A stretch of 64,000 nt of DNA from Erodium maritimum (lineage: Eukaryota; Streptophyta; Magnoliopsida; Geraniales; Geraniaceae). Of the stretch, positions 46,101 through 56,119 are shown one piece after another. A program made the position numbers and the translations under genes. The notes under the pieces were generated by a model. The model saw only the letters and a list, made by a program, of their open reading frames with translations. It did no database searches and was not told where the DNA came from. How positions within the stretch are numbered: position 1 is the first letter of the stretch; each line of letters opens with the position of its first letter. The DNA is taken from positions 43,782,638 through 43,846,637 of the forward strand of contig OY997589.1 in assembly GCA_963921825.1 (NCBI GenBank), in the 5' to 3' direction.

Positions 46101-48275
46101 AACATCACCACTACCATCATGGTTTGGCAAAAATGAAGCAACACCATCAGTGACCAGTTCACTTGGTTCTTTAGTGGTTATGTTCTCAGGTTCGTTCATG
46201 CAGTATGCCTCTTCAGTCTGATATCAATTCTGAAAGTATTAGAATCTCACCAAGGACATGGAATACAACAATCATTCTTAGCCATCACATTCACTACTAG
46301 GTGAAAAGACAGCACCTGAATGCAATTATTTTGTGATCCATCTTCTTCATCCTCATCTATTTCCCAGAGGAAAAGAGCGTATGCAGCAAGAATGTGGCTG
46401 AAAAGCAGAAACCCAAGGTCAGTGAGTTTGCAGTGGGTAGTCTCATCTTTTTTACTTGATCTGCATTATTGCTGCCCACAAGATTTCAACCTGAGATCTT
46501 GCTTGTCCAATGGTATATTCAAACGCAGTCTAGTATTAAACCATGTGGAAGGTTCATAATTACAATGTGCAATTTATTTCTGAATTACAAGGTTAACACA
46601 GAAAGCACTCACCTATCATTAGGAGCAGCTCGAGCTGCACACTCAAAGTAACTTGACGCTTTATATTGATCGTGATGCAGCTCCCATGTCAATTTAGCAT
46701 ATAGCAATAAAATCTCTCCATCTCCAGGATCTGCTACTGTAGCACGAAAGTAGTAATCCTCGGCTCCATTAAGATCTCCTTTAGACTGCAAGTATAAAGG
46801 CGAAGTACAGAAATATCACACTTTAACTGCACTAAAGTTTTAATGCTTAGGTACGATAAGAATTAGAAAATACTCAGTCTAACAATATGATATACTATGT
46901 CGTTTTTATAATGAAATTCTTTATTTGATCTAACTATTCGTGTCACAAGAAGCTTACCTTTCTTAAAAAAGAAATCTGTGAGGCTTTATTTGACTATGCA
47001 ACAACTAACAGGTGAGTTCCTGTTCTCAAAATGAATCTACGGTCCTTAGAGACGTACACTACACAAACCTGAACTTCTCGTTCTGTGAGGCTTTATTTGA
47101 CTATGCAACAACTAACAGGTGAGTTCCTGTTCTCAAAATGAATCTACAGTCCTTAGAGACGTACACTACACAAACCTGAACTTCTCGTTAGCTCAGTATA
47201 TCCTTATTATTGCCAGTCACTACTCTAATGACTCTGGATCTCCAAAGTTTATTTTTATATTGTTTTATGGCACTCAAGACACTTTTTTTTTTTTGCATTG
47301 GCACAAGCTCCTCAGACAAGCCCCAGTCACGCCATCTGTCACTGCTGGGGGTTAGACAGTGAAATGTCACTAGCGTTGCTGATGTTCTCAGCACTGGAGA
47401 ACCCAGGCATCAAATTAAGCTGCGTAAGTCCATTTCCCTAAGAGTATTTTGTTCAGGTACAACACTGATCTCCCTTAACCCAAGGATATACCAAGTTCAG
47501 CCAATGGTTAGGCTTATACGTAAGAGTAAACAATCAATAACAAAACCAGTAACAACCAAAAGGGCAAACAGAATGCTAGCAATCGTATACCATTGTTGTT
47601 GAGGACAAGGAAGTTTCTAAAGCAAAAACAAGTATACTTGGCATTACCCATCAAAAAAGAGAAGACCGATCTTATTGTACAGAGGACTTTGTTAAACTAC
47701 TAGAAGCATTGAACAGTGATATTAGTGAATTACAAATTCAATATTGGAATCTTTGATGGCACAGAGATCGTAGTTCTGATAAAAAGAAACAAGGATAACC
47801 CACATATTGTATAAGATATTTCAGCTGATAAAAAGATATTCAAATGGGGATTGAGTCTACTGACAATAATGGATCTTAAGCTCAGTACAAACATTTCTTC
47901 AATAATGTCATAATGCTTCGTGAAGATGATTTACATTGTGCACTGAAATCTGATAGCAATAACAGGTCAAATAACAAATTAAACTGAACTGACCTGTAAT
48001 AGTTGACCATAGTTTCTTAAAAACAAGGAGTTGGAAGGAAATTCATCAACCATCCTCTTATAGTATTCCTCAACATCAACATCACAGTTGAAGTCTGGAA
48101 AAGTTAAATTGACAATGGGAGGACAACTAACACGTTCAACTTCTCCTTCAATAGTCAAAGTCTGGATTCCATTCAAACCTTGAGAAAAATCTTTTTCTTC
48201 CCCTCTATCTTGTTGAGTCAGCCCCATACCTGCATTCACGAAACTGAAACCATCAGCATTAATGTTCTCACCCAT
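43169..48275 (-). CDS. TPR/HAT-repeat protein with three tandem modules
   Basis: Nine coding exons on the minus strand: 48275-47994, 46785-46613, 46397-46316, 46217-46023, 45058-44886, 44708-44633, 44536-44342, 43744-43572 and 43259-43169; about 479 aa. The order repeats three times: a helical EEYYKRMVDEFPSNSLFLRN unit, then SKGDLNGAEDYYFRA...LTWELHHDQYKASSYFE, then HILAAYALFLWEIDEDEE. Lengths repeat exactly (173 nt in exons 2, 5, 8; 195 nt in exons 4 and 7). Plant TPR-like relatives usually carry one such module, as I recall, so this gene arose by internal duplication. The role is unknown; TPRs bind partner proteins. There is no signal peptide or membrane segment. Intron 7 has a GC donor at 44340-44341. 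A 5' UTR exon probably ends at 48821. The start is ATG 48275; the open frame extends upstream but has no earlier ATG. Confidence 0.85.
44056..44318. repeat. 131-bp tandem duplication in intron 7 of the TPR gene
   Basis: Two copies, beginning about 44056 and 44187, share gcatgcagatatgtcaat...aaatcttgagttctgtacac with a handful of differences. Confidence 0.85.
45663..45993 (-). mobile_element. TRIM-like mini-retrotransposon in intron 4 of the TPR gene
   Basis: Terminal direct repeats of about 70 bp (45663-45733 and 45927-45993) begin TGTTAGAATA on the minus strand. Next to the 5' repeat lies TGGTATTTGAACC, a primer-site-like stretch; next to the 3' repeat lies a purine-rich GTGAGGGCGC. The flanks CAGAT and GAGAT are 5-mers with one difference. 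No protein is encoded. This layout fits TRIM elements; a second copy is at 20125-20355. Confidence 0.75.
46975..47188. repeat. 107-bp tandem duplication in the first coding intron of the TPR gene
   Basis: Copies at 46975-47081 and 47082-47188 begin TCTGTGAGGCTTTATTTGAC and are almost identical, so the duplication is recent. Confidence 0.93.
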
Positions 48276-48963
48276 TGTAAAAGTTGACTTCAAACTTCAA
48301 AGCCTCTCTCAGATGATCATCTGGCTGATTCTCGCCTTGTTTCTTCACACCCACCATCCATACTATATATGCAAAAAGATGGGTCCATGTGCAACAAGGA
48401 CTTATTGGGCATGTTTGGCTTATTACAAGAACTACAAGCTAGTACTTCTAAGTCCGTTCAGGTAAAACACTACTTTCTCGATTGATCGCAGATAACCCAG
48501 AACAACAAACAAGTTGTGAAGTCATTTTGTGATCTCTATTTGCTGGTCAATTCATAACAGTCATTTTTTTTTATCTCTGTCTGCTAGTCAAATCAATTGC
48601 AGACTACTATTTTTTCAAATTCAATCGCAAGAGAAATTTCAAAATCGTGGCATCAAATCAAACATCATGATTCCTCGAATGTCTATACATACATGTGAGT
48701 CAACTTCTAGGGCTAATTTTCAACATCACATGAAATGAATAACGAAATGGGCATTCGAATTATTAGATGCAAAGCTAATTGTGGGGAAAATTAAAGAGAA
48801 ATGAAAGAAAAGGAGCAGACCTGAGGGCAGAGAGGCACGAAACGACGAAGAACTGAAGCAGATCCGAACTTCTGATATAGCTTATCGTTTTTCATCGGAG
48901 AAGGAGACGCCACGTGTCACTTTATAGTAATACTGAAAAGAAGGAGAAAAGATTTAAAATGTT

Positions 48964-49036
48964 TGGAGATGCGGGGTATCGATCCCCGTACCTCTCGCAT
49001 GCTAAGCGAGCGCTCTACCATCTGAGCTACATCCCC
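48964..49036 (-). tRNA. tRNA-Ala (anticodon AGC)
   Basis: A 73-nt cloverleaf on the minus strand: acceptor GGGGATG...CATCTCC with A as discriminator, D-arm GCTCAGATGGTAGAGC, and anticodon arm CTCGC-TTAGCAT-GCGAG with AGC. The T-arm is CGGGG-ATCGATA-CCCCG. The A box (TAGCTCAGATGG) and B box (GATCGATACC, with the loop A for the usual T) are present. It is intronless and nuclear in type. It lies about 70 bp from the likely first exon of the TPR gene on the same strand. Confidence 0.97.
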
Positions 49037-49904
49037 ATTTGTCCAATACATATTCTAAAATATTCAATTACTATAAAAGTAGATTTGTCTCGAATTTCCG
49101 TTAATTTATTCCGACTCTCACTTTCTTTCCTATGGTTGAAATCTTACACAAAACCAAACCAGAGTTGTTAAATAAACACTATTCTTTACCAATGTTGTTG
49201 TGGAACTTCTTTTTGCCGCTATCTAGGAACAAACCTCGATTCATCAAACAACCATGAGAGAGATTGTGTAAAATATATGATATTTTTTCTAAACAAATTT
49301 GTACACTAGTTTTTAAGATAAAATGGTTCATAAAAATATGTCATTTCAGAAGAAAAATACGAAATATTTTGTGGAGCATGAATAAAGCCTTACTTAGGGT
49401 GATGTCGGAGATATTTACAAAAAAAAGTGTAATGTACGATATTTGTACTTTGCGCTTCTTAACTAATGTCATTCTCATGGCTCTTTTGGAATTTATGATG
49501 GTGCGATAATGTTTTATAGATTAAGGTTGTTGAAACCAAAATGTTGAGCCAAACAAGAATGTTTTCACACGTGGCTTAATGGTTCTTCTAATACATGTGC
49601 TATATGAGGAGAAATCAAATACAAATCATGTCTTAACCTAAAATCTAGAGAATCAATCTAAACCATCTATTTTAAGAATGAAGGGATGAGATGCAATTGA
49701 GTGGTTGACTTGTTGACTGCAAAAAAAGCAGTACTTTTTAGTAAGTGGGAAGGGCTTTTTAGTAAAACTATCATATTACTTTTTTTTACCAATTCACTAA
49801 TTTAATTTTTCTCACTTCGTTTGAACTCCGGTTGGCTTCAAACTTGCGCCATTAGTTTTGTTTTTCAATGGCTTTCTATCAAGATCACTCATGAATATAT
49901 TTTT
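49037..49904. other. AT-rich intergenic DNA
   Basis: No gene found. Frames here are short and of biased composition. Confidence 0.5.
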
Positions 49905-50410
49905 AAGAACGAAAAAAAAAATCGGGGCTGATTTTTTTTAAAAAAAAATTATACATGAGTAATTTTTATCAACACTTTAATCTGGTTTTATCAACTCTTT
50001 GCACTGGGTTTATCACCTCATTTCCAAAATTGATCATGATTTTATCACATCATCACGTGTTTTTTATGAACACTGGTTTTATCAACACCAAACACTAGGT
50101 TTTATCATTAAATTACGCGTGTTTTATCACCCCCATCACATGTTTTTTTTGAAGCACGAAAAAAAGAATTATTTCGGGGCTGATTTAAAAAAAATTATAT
50201 CTAGGTAATTTTTATCAACACTTTACATTGGTTTTATCAACACTGGACACTAGTTTTATCACCTCATTTTCCAAAACCGAACATGATTTTTATTACCTCA
50301 TCACGTGTTTTTATGAACACTAGTTTTATCAACACTAAACACTATGTTTACAATTAAATTACATATGTTTTTATCACTCCATCACATGTTTTTTTATCAA
50401 CGCTAAATTC
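49905..50410. repeat. 252-bp tandem duplication rich in 'ttttatcaacac'
   Basis: Two diverged copies start about 49905 and 50157, sharing cggggctgatttt (49923, 50175) and repeated tttatcaacac phrases. A (CA)n(TA)n tract follows at 50459-50492. Non-coding. Confidence 0.75.
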
Positions 50411-50459
50411 TAGTTTATCACACTTATTATCAAAATTGAACATGGTTTTTATCACACTT

Positions 50460-50492
<33 letters not shown>

Positions 50493-50758
50493 CCATGTAT
50501 ATTTGGTTGAAATACAAAGAATGGGAGGAATAAAAATGGATGTTCATATTATGAGTCTTGTTTATAAATGTGGTCCGTAAATGTGTTCTTCATATGTTCC
50601 ATATATAATCATGGACTTTATTTATATTTTGATAAGATTATTATTCTTTGATTTGGAGTTAGCTTGTTTTACAACACGTTATCATCGCGAGTTGTTCTGC
50701 TGTTCAGGTATTCAAATTTCATATTATCATAAATTTGATTCGTTGATACTATTTATTA

Positions 50759-51113
50759 GGGATAATTGTCAAAACATGCACTAAAGTTTCGTCCACAAAT
50801 GAAATAGTGCACAATGTTTCGTCCACGTTGTGTGGCTACCCTAAAGTTTCGTCCACGAACATTTGTTAGTAAAATTACTTATGAAACCTAAATCAGCAAA
50901 TTACTTTAGGGTAGCCACGCAACGTGGACGAAACGTTGTGCACTATTTCATTTATGGACGAAACTTTAGGGTAGCCACATAGCGTGGACGAAACGTTGTG
51001 CACTATTTCATTTTGTGGACGAAACTTTAGGGGTAGCCACACAACGTGGACGAAACGTTGTGTACTATTTTATTTGTGGACGAAACTTTAGTGCATGTTT
51101 TGACAATTATCCC
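50759..51113. mobile_element. Mutator-type MITE with 9-bp target duplication
   Basis: A 355-bp element from GGGATAATTGTCAAAACATG to the complementary ...TTTTGACAATTATCCC. The flanks TATTTATTA (50750-50758, 51114-51122) are identical. Inside, the phrase 'gtttcgtccacgttgtgtggctacccta' recurs in both directions; its right arm has three tandem copies. Same family as 58227-58589. Confidence 0.92.
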
Positions 51114-51926
51114 TATTTATTAACAATACTCCTGAAATATATATGTGCTCGTTCCATACTTATTTGGATCTGCTTTTTATATCCCATAAGTATGATCTGT
51201 GATCGCCAATATATATTGGATCTTTCACATCAGAAATTTGATGTTTATCATATATAGTTGTGTTTCATTGTTGATACTCGAAATTTTGAGATTTGTTGAA
51301 ACCGAAGCATTTGGACCTGAAGTTCCAAAATGCAAAAACTGCATGTTAACATGCAGCTTGGCTTAGGGCCTGAAGCTTGCAAACTTTCTATGCGAGTTAT
51401 ATGAGTAATTTTGTTACTCTATGGGTTCACTCGTCGCATGGTCATTTTATGAATGGGTTTGTGAGTTCGCATATTGGTAGCCTGGAGTTTACAAATATGA
51501 TGATATATATTGGACCAGAAGTTCCAAATGCATAATACTAGCGGACTGATATATGTTGGACCAGAAGTTCCAAATACATGATACCAGCGACCTGACGTAT
51601 TTTGGGTCGGAAGTTCCAAATACTCCACACCATCGGAGTAGGTATCAATTATAAAAAACTTTAGGGTAGGTATTTGTAATTTACCCTTATTGTAATTAGT
51701 TGGTACATGTTTGTTTCCATTTTTAGATCTTGACATTTCTTGTATAGATGTGTATGTGTAATACCATTATGAATTACTACGAAATAAGAAAAAATATGAG
51801 GAAAAAACTCTCTTTACATGGTAGCAGAGCAATGAGGGAGGATTTCATCCCTGCTCCAAAGTCCCGGAAGTCTCGGCCACGACTTCCGGCCACCAAACCA
51901 GTTGCTTTTTCAACATGGGCACCATA
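51114..51926. other. LTR- and MITE-derived debris next to the gene-capturing element
   Basis: At 51655-51686 lies one end of the 5281-5725 MITE family (TTTGTAATTTACCC). At 51805-51829 CTCTTTACA is followed by TGGTAGCAGAGC, which looks like the end of a plus-strand Copia LTR and its primer site. From 51480 to 51610 a phrase (ttggaccagaagttccaaat) is repeated three times. No gene. Confidence 0.4.
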
Positions 51927-52328
51927 GATAAGAAGAAGTCGTGTTCCTTTTTTCAAAACAGGGACCTAGGCTTTAGTGACTATTTTCTCTTCAGTTGGGC
52001 CTCGACATGTAAGCCCATGAACACCAACTTGCGGTCCATTAATTTCTACGATCCTAACAATGCTCTCCCCTTCAATAAGACTTGTCCTTAAATCTTCTTT
52101 AAACATGCCATCCTCAGTCTCGTTCCAGAAAAAACACCTCCCACATAACAAATTGTAAGTCCTTAAGTCTTCTTTAATGAACACTCTTGTAGTATTTAGA
52201 GCATCTGAGACACTACAATTTCTTTCTCCAACTATAAAAACAGTCACTCCAAAAGATAGCTCTGACAGTGGTTCTTGTACTTTCTCCTTATCAATCATGG
52301 AAATAATTTTCTGTAAGCATGCTCTGAA

Positions 52329-52700
52329 CTACTGATACATAATCCTCAATGTAAAGTTTCCTTCAGAAATCTTTTGTAGAAGCTTAGATTGTTGACCCCT
52401 GAAAACGACTTCATGATTTTTCCATAAATCTAAGCTTATCTCCCTTTTCCATATTTCTGCTAACAATTGGGTTAACATCAAACTCTTCAAACTCATCCCT
52501 GTGTTTTCTTTTCCAATAATAATAACATGCCTCTTTGTAGCTGCAATAGTACTAAGTGCACCATTTCCGTTTGCGTGGTCCTCCCTTTTGGTAATAACAA
52601 ATGTTCCAACCACAACACCTTTCTTGAATGCTTGAGCATGATCGAATGCAGCTTGGCCAGTACTGACGTTTATTACAAGAGCAACAAGATCTGGTTTAAT
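52329..52700 (-). pseudogene. Captured SRP54 fragment
   Basis: The minus strand reads IKPDLVALVINVSTGQAAFD, HAQAFKKGVVVGTFVITK and GALSTIAATK. These correspond to the SRP54 G domain (KPDLVIFVMDSSIGQAAFD, then AQAFK, [20 protein letters not shown]). It ends LLQKISEGNFTLRIMY, the start of the M domain. SRP54 is the GTPase of the signal recognition particle. The fragment lies inside the LTR element and covers only part of the protein. It is a fossil, not a working gene. Confidence 0.88.
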
Positions 52701-53804
52701 GTACTTACTGAATTGAGACTGGTACTTCTTAAGTTCATCTTCAATCAACAACTTCATGTGTGCAACAACATGGGCACCATAGATATGCTTTTGGAAAACT
52801 TTAGCATCAAGTTGTGTGCACACCTTGTTAGAACCAACAAACCTCTTCTCACTATGATGAAAAACAAGTTCACCATCCCATCTACTTTAAGAATACCAAA
52901 AGTTGAATTTTCAATTGTTGTTCTAGGGAGACTAGCATCAAGAGGAACATAAAAGGGTCTTCTTCTCTTTCCTGGTTCAACATAAAAATCCTCCCAAACT
53001 GCCTCAGTACTACTCTCATATTGGCTATCCTTCTCTTGCATTTCTAGTACTCGGTGGCCCAACAATAATCCAATAAAATAAGTGAGGCTCACTTCAAGGA
53101 CAAATTGAGGTAGTTCATGAGAATAAGCAGTTTCAAGGGTCATATCTCCAACCATGATGGCTTTACTTTGCTTTGGAGTGTTCATTGATGAAATGATAGA
53201 CCAAAGGTTCCCAAACAAGAAGAATCTAAAATCCATGTACGCTGGTAGTAGACTCATAATCATATACCCACCTTCCTCGAAAACCCAATCCATTAACCAA
53301 TGAGGAATCTGCTCTAGATAAATTTTGAACTTGTTGTTGCCATTTATTGAATACTCTTCTATCTTGTACTGATATACTCCTTTGATCTTCTTTAAATAAC
53401 CCCAAAAGCTTGGATCTCCATAAGGTTCCCATGAATCCCCATGCACTGGTTTATCATACCGGAGCCCTTTGTAGTTAAGAGAGTAGGAAAACTATTAAAT
53501 CTCTCAACTAAATCTAAACCCAAGTTTATGATCAATGTATATCCCGTCTGAACATCCACCCTTCCTTGTAATGCATAACCACTAGTGATCTTTCCACAAT
53601 CCCTCAATAAGATGATCCCCCATAAGCCATAGTTGTACTGATCGGTTTTGACCTCACCCCAACAACCATCCAGAGTAATCACGGTGGTAAACTTATCCTT
53701 TGGAAGCTTAAGATGATCTGTCAATTTCAATGAAACTTTTGATCTGCACATATATATATCTACCTTTCTCCTTGCTAGATGTAGGCATAGAGACAATTTA
53801 ACCT

Positions 53805-54025
53805 TTTCAAGCTTTCCATGAATTCCGGAGAACACACCAATATCCCCATCACGGAACTCAAGTCTTTCAGCATCAACGCATGAAACTAATATTGCATTGT
53901 CATTGTTAATTGAGCCAATTATACCTGTGTGAGGTTCCTCCACATCGACGTCCAGAGTAGTGAATTCGTGTTTAGAGTAAAAAAACACATAACCAAAAAG
54001 ACCTCTAACTTCAACGTTGATGAAG
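53805..54025 (-). pseudogene. Captured ubiquitin-activating enzyme E1 (UBA1) fragment
   Basis: The minus strand reads [11 protein letters not shown], then [16 protein letters not shown] and [20 protein letters not shown]. These match the E1 segment [44 protein letters not shown]...DERLEFQDGDLVVFSEVxGM. E1 charges ubiquitin for transfer to E2 enzymes. Only about 70 residues are present, joined to unrelated sequence on both sides. A fossil in the LTR element. Confidence 0.9.
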
Positions 54026-54129
54026 ACTATTGATGGCCTATTGTTGTAACAATAATAATTGGGTTTAGGCTTATTTTTAAGGGGTTCAGTCAGCATCTTG
54101 ACAACAGTAAGAACACTTGTCCCAAAATC

Positions 54130-54470
54130 CTTAACTTCTACAGTATTCTCTGTCTAGATAACTTTACAACCCATGTTTTCAAGAACCTTAACAAATTTAA
54201 CATCACCATATATACTGCTTGTCCCACAACCTCGAACAGTGACAATCTTACTAACAATTGCTACACCACCATAGAAATAACTATCACTTGAAGCATTACC
54301 TTTCACATGAGTGTTTCGAGGAGTTATGTATTTTTGACCCCCTTGGATGAAGAATCAGTGCCCTGTATCACAATGCTCCAAGGTGACTCCAAAACGTTCC
54401 ATTAACTTCAAAATCATCTCAACATAATAAATTGAGATTAACTTATCAATAATCTCAATTTTCATGTCCG
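54130..54470 (-). pseudogene. Captured EPSP synthase fragment
   Basis: The minus strand reads [31 protein letters not shown] and, further on, [18 protein letters not shown]. Plant EPSP synthase (shikimate pathway, plastid) has [26 protein letters not shown] and [28 protein letters not shown]. About 110 residues of the enzyme's middle are represented and no intron is visible across them. It is a fossil in the LTR element and directly upstream of the E1 fragment. Confidence 0.9.
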
Positions 54471-54639
54471 AACGAGTTGTCAAAACTGTGATTGCATTGT
54501 TAGGCTCTTGCAACTTCTGAAAGGAAGCAAATACTCTATTCTTACCCACATCACTCATTGAGAACATAAAATTGCTAGATAAATTCCCCAGCTCGGCATC
54601 AATATTACCAGACCCAATCAAATAGAAATTTGGCACGAC

Positions 54640-55000
54640 CCTAAATTGTAATGCTATGTTCTGCACCTCCCACTTAATGGTCATAAGAAAAAGATAAACA
54701 AGATGTCCAATAACATAAGAACCACCCAAAATCATCATCTCCTCAAGAGTAATTGTTGTTCCACTCCAAAAAAACACAAGACCCTTAGTATCAGCATGCC
54801 TCCTCTCAACAATCCCACATAAAACATTCATCAACTAGGTTATAGCCCCGAAGTTCCCCAACCCTATTCATGATCAAAGGCTTAAAACCATATCTCATAT
54901 ACCCATATGATAACATTTCACAATAACTCATATCAACACCAATGCTGGACGGCCATATGATAACACCATTAGTTTGCTTAACTAGCTTGAAAGGGTATAA
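54640..55000 (-). pseudogene. Plant-mobile-domain-like fragment
   Basis: The minus strand reads [21 protein letters not shown], resembling the plant mobile domain motif (F...GExTITLEDVxxLxGxxVxG) of MAIN-like proteins and of some transposons. An adjoining frame reads YCEMLSYGYMRYGFKPLIMN. It could be another captured gene piece or an old coding part of the element. Confidence 0.5.
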
Positions 55001-55182
55001 TTCGAATCAGATAAAAAATACATCAATCATGTTGTGTGCAATCATATTTCCGTCATTCATGAAAATAATATGGTACCCATCGTCCATGACTTCTGGTTTT
55101 ATCAAAAACCTCATCTCTGCTATCTTCAGCTCACTTTCAGGTTGAAGCTCAACTGTCATGGTCGCATTTTTGCAAGGTTCAA

Positions 55183-55401
55183 CTACGAAAAATATATGAG
55201 TGACAACAAAACTCGATCCGTTCCCAATAATGCCTCAATTTCTTGTTGCTGCAACTTCTTCTTCTTTGCTTCAGCTTCCACTTTTGCTTGTATTTCAGCC
55301 AACAATTTGGCTTTTATCTCAACCTCTATTTTTGTCCGGAGTTCGGCCTCCCTCTTTGCTTCTAGTTCGACTTCCCTCCTTGCTTTGAGTATAACCACCA
55401 T
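55183..55401 (-). pseudogene. Coiled-coil stretch in the LTR element
   Basis: A minus-strand frame is dominated by alternating Glu, Lys, Arg and Ala (RREVELEAKREAELRTKIEV...), predicting a charged alpha-helical coil. It lies just downstream of the primer site, where gag would be expected, but has no zinc knuckle. Gag remnant or captured piece cannot be decided. Confidence 0.45.
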
Positions 55402-55664
55402 TAGTGAATGTCGCTGTTTTTCGACCTCAAAGTCTCCTCTCAGTTTGTACTCATACGAACGTCAATCGTTGAGACGTTCCACGATGTCGTTCAACTCGAC
55501 TCGGAGACCTTGTTCCAGCCTTCATGGAATCCTTCCATGTTCCTCCTCCTTCTTCCCCAAATGTGTAATCAAATCCTCTGGACTTGGTCACACCTTTGGA
55601 TCTCCTTTTCTATCCACGAAATCTGCAAAATCAGCTCAGATATCTCCATTGTTGTTGAATCGTT

Positions 55665-55677
55665 GGATCTGATACCA
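55665..55677 (-). promoter_or_regulatory. Primer binding site of the gene-capturing element
   Basis: TGGTATCAGATCC on the minus strand, one base inside the 5' LTR end. Similar to the initiator tRNA-Met primer sites of plant LTR elements. Confidence 0.8.
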
Positions 55678-56119
55678 GTGTAACGGTTTCGAAAATATAA
55701 CCCCAAAATATGAAAGAACACTGAAACTAAAATTTGAAATTGAACGGATAAGTGGTGAATTACAGAAAGAGCGTGACATTTCTTCAAGCTCACTTCACCT
55801 TGCTCCAAGGTCTGCCTCTCACTACAATACTCTCGTTACCCAAATACAGAAACCCTAACCCCTTACAAATACCCTCTCCATTACCTTTTTGCTGGTCCCC
55901 TCCTTTGCATAAGCTGCCTTCTTTTGACTGGCTATCCTTTGTACCCACGAGCTCCTCTTTGTCCTCTTCCTCAGCTCGCGCATCATCCGCACGAAGAAGT
56001 CGTGTTCCTTTTACAAAACGGCGACGTAGACTTTAATGACTATTTTCTCTTCAGTTGGGCCTCGACATGTAAGCCCATGAACACCAACTCGCGGTCCATT
56101 AATTTCTACGATCCTAACA

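Larger units (their letters stand above)
51927..56119 (-). mobile_element. LTR retroelement carrying fragments of several host genes
   Basis: A minus-strand fossil. The 5' LTR is 55679-56119, starting TGTTAGGATC at 56119 and ending CGTTACA. The primer site TGGTATCAGATCC follows at 55665-55677. At the other end a purine tract (GAAGGGGAGAG, 52060-52075) abuts a second TGTTAGGATC at 52059; only about 130 bp of that LTR (to about 51931) is preserved. Between the LTRs there is no recognisable pol. Instead come a coiled-coil stretch, a plant-mobile-domain-like piece, and pieces of EPSP synthase, ubiquitin E1 and SRP54, all in the element's sense direction. The element is broken in several places. 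It resembles maize Bs1 in principle: a non-autonomous retroelement that picked up cellular transcripts. Confidence 0.8.

Noticed and set aside
48273-48293. Start of the TPR protein six codons upstream
   Set aside because: That position is TTG; the first ATG is at 48275.
50459-50492. Possible CRISPR-like or telomeric repeat
   Set aside because: It is a plain (CA)n(TA)n microsatellite in a plant genome.
51805-51829. Complete second Copia element starting at the TGGTAGCAGAGC site
   Set aside because: Only an LTR edge and primer-site-like word are visible; no gag or pol follows and no start of the LTR can be fixed.
53226-53432. Extra minus-strand frame in the gene-capturing element
   Set aside because: Shadow of the longer frame over the same DNA.
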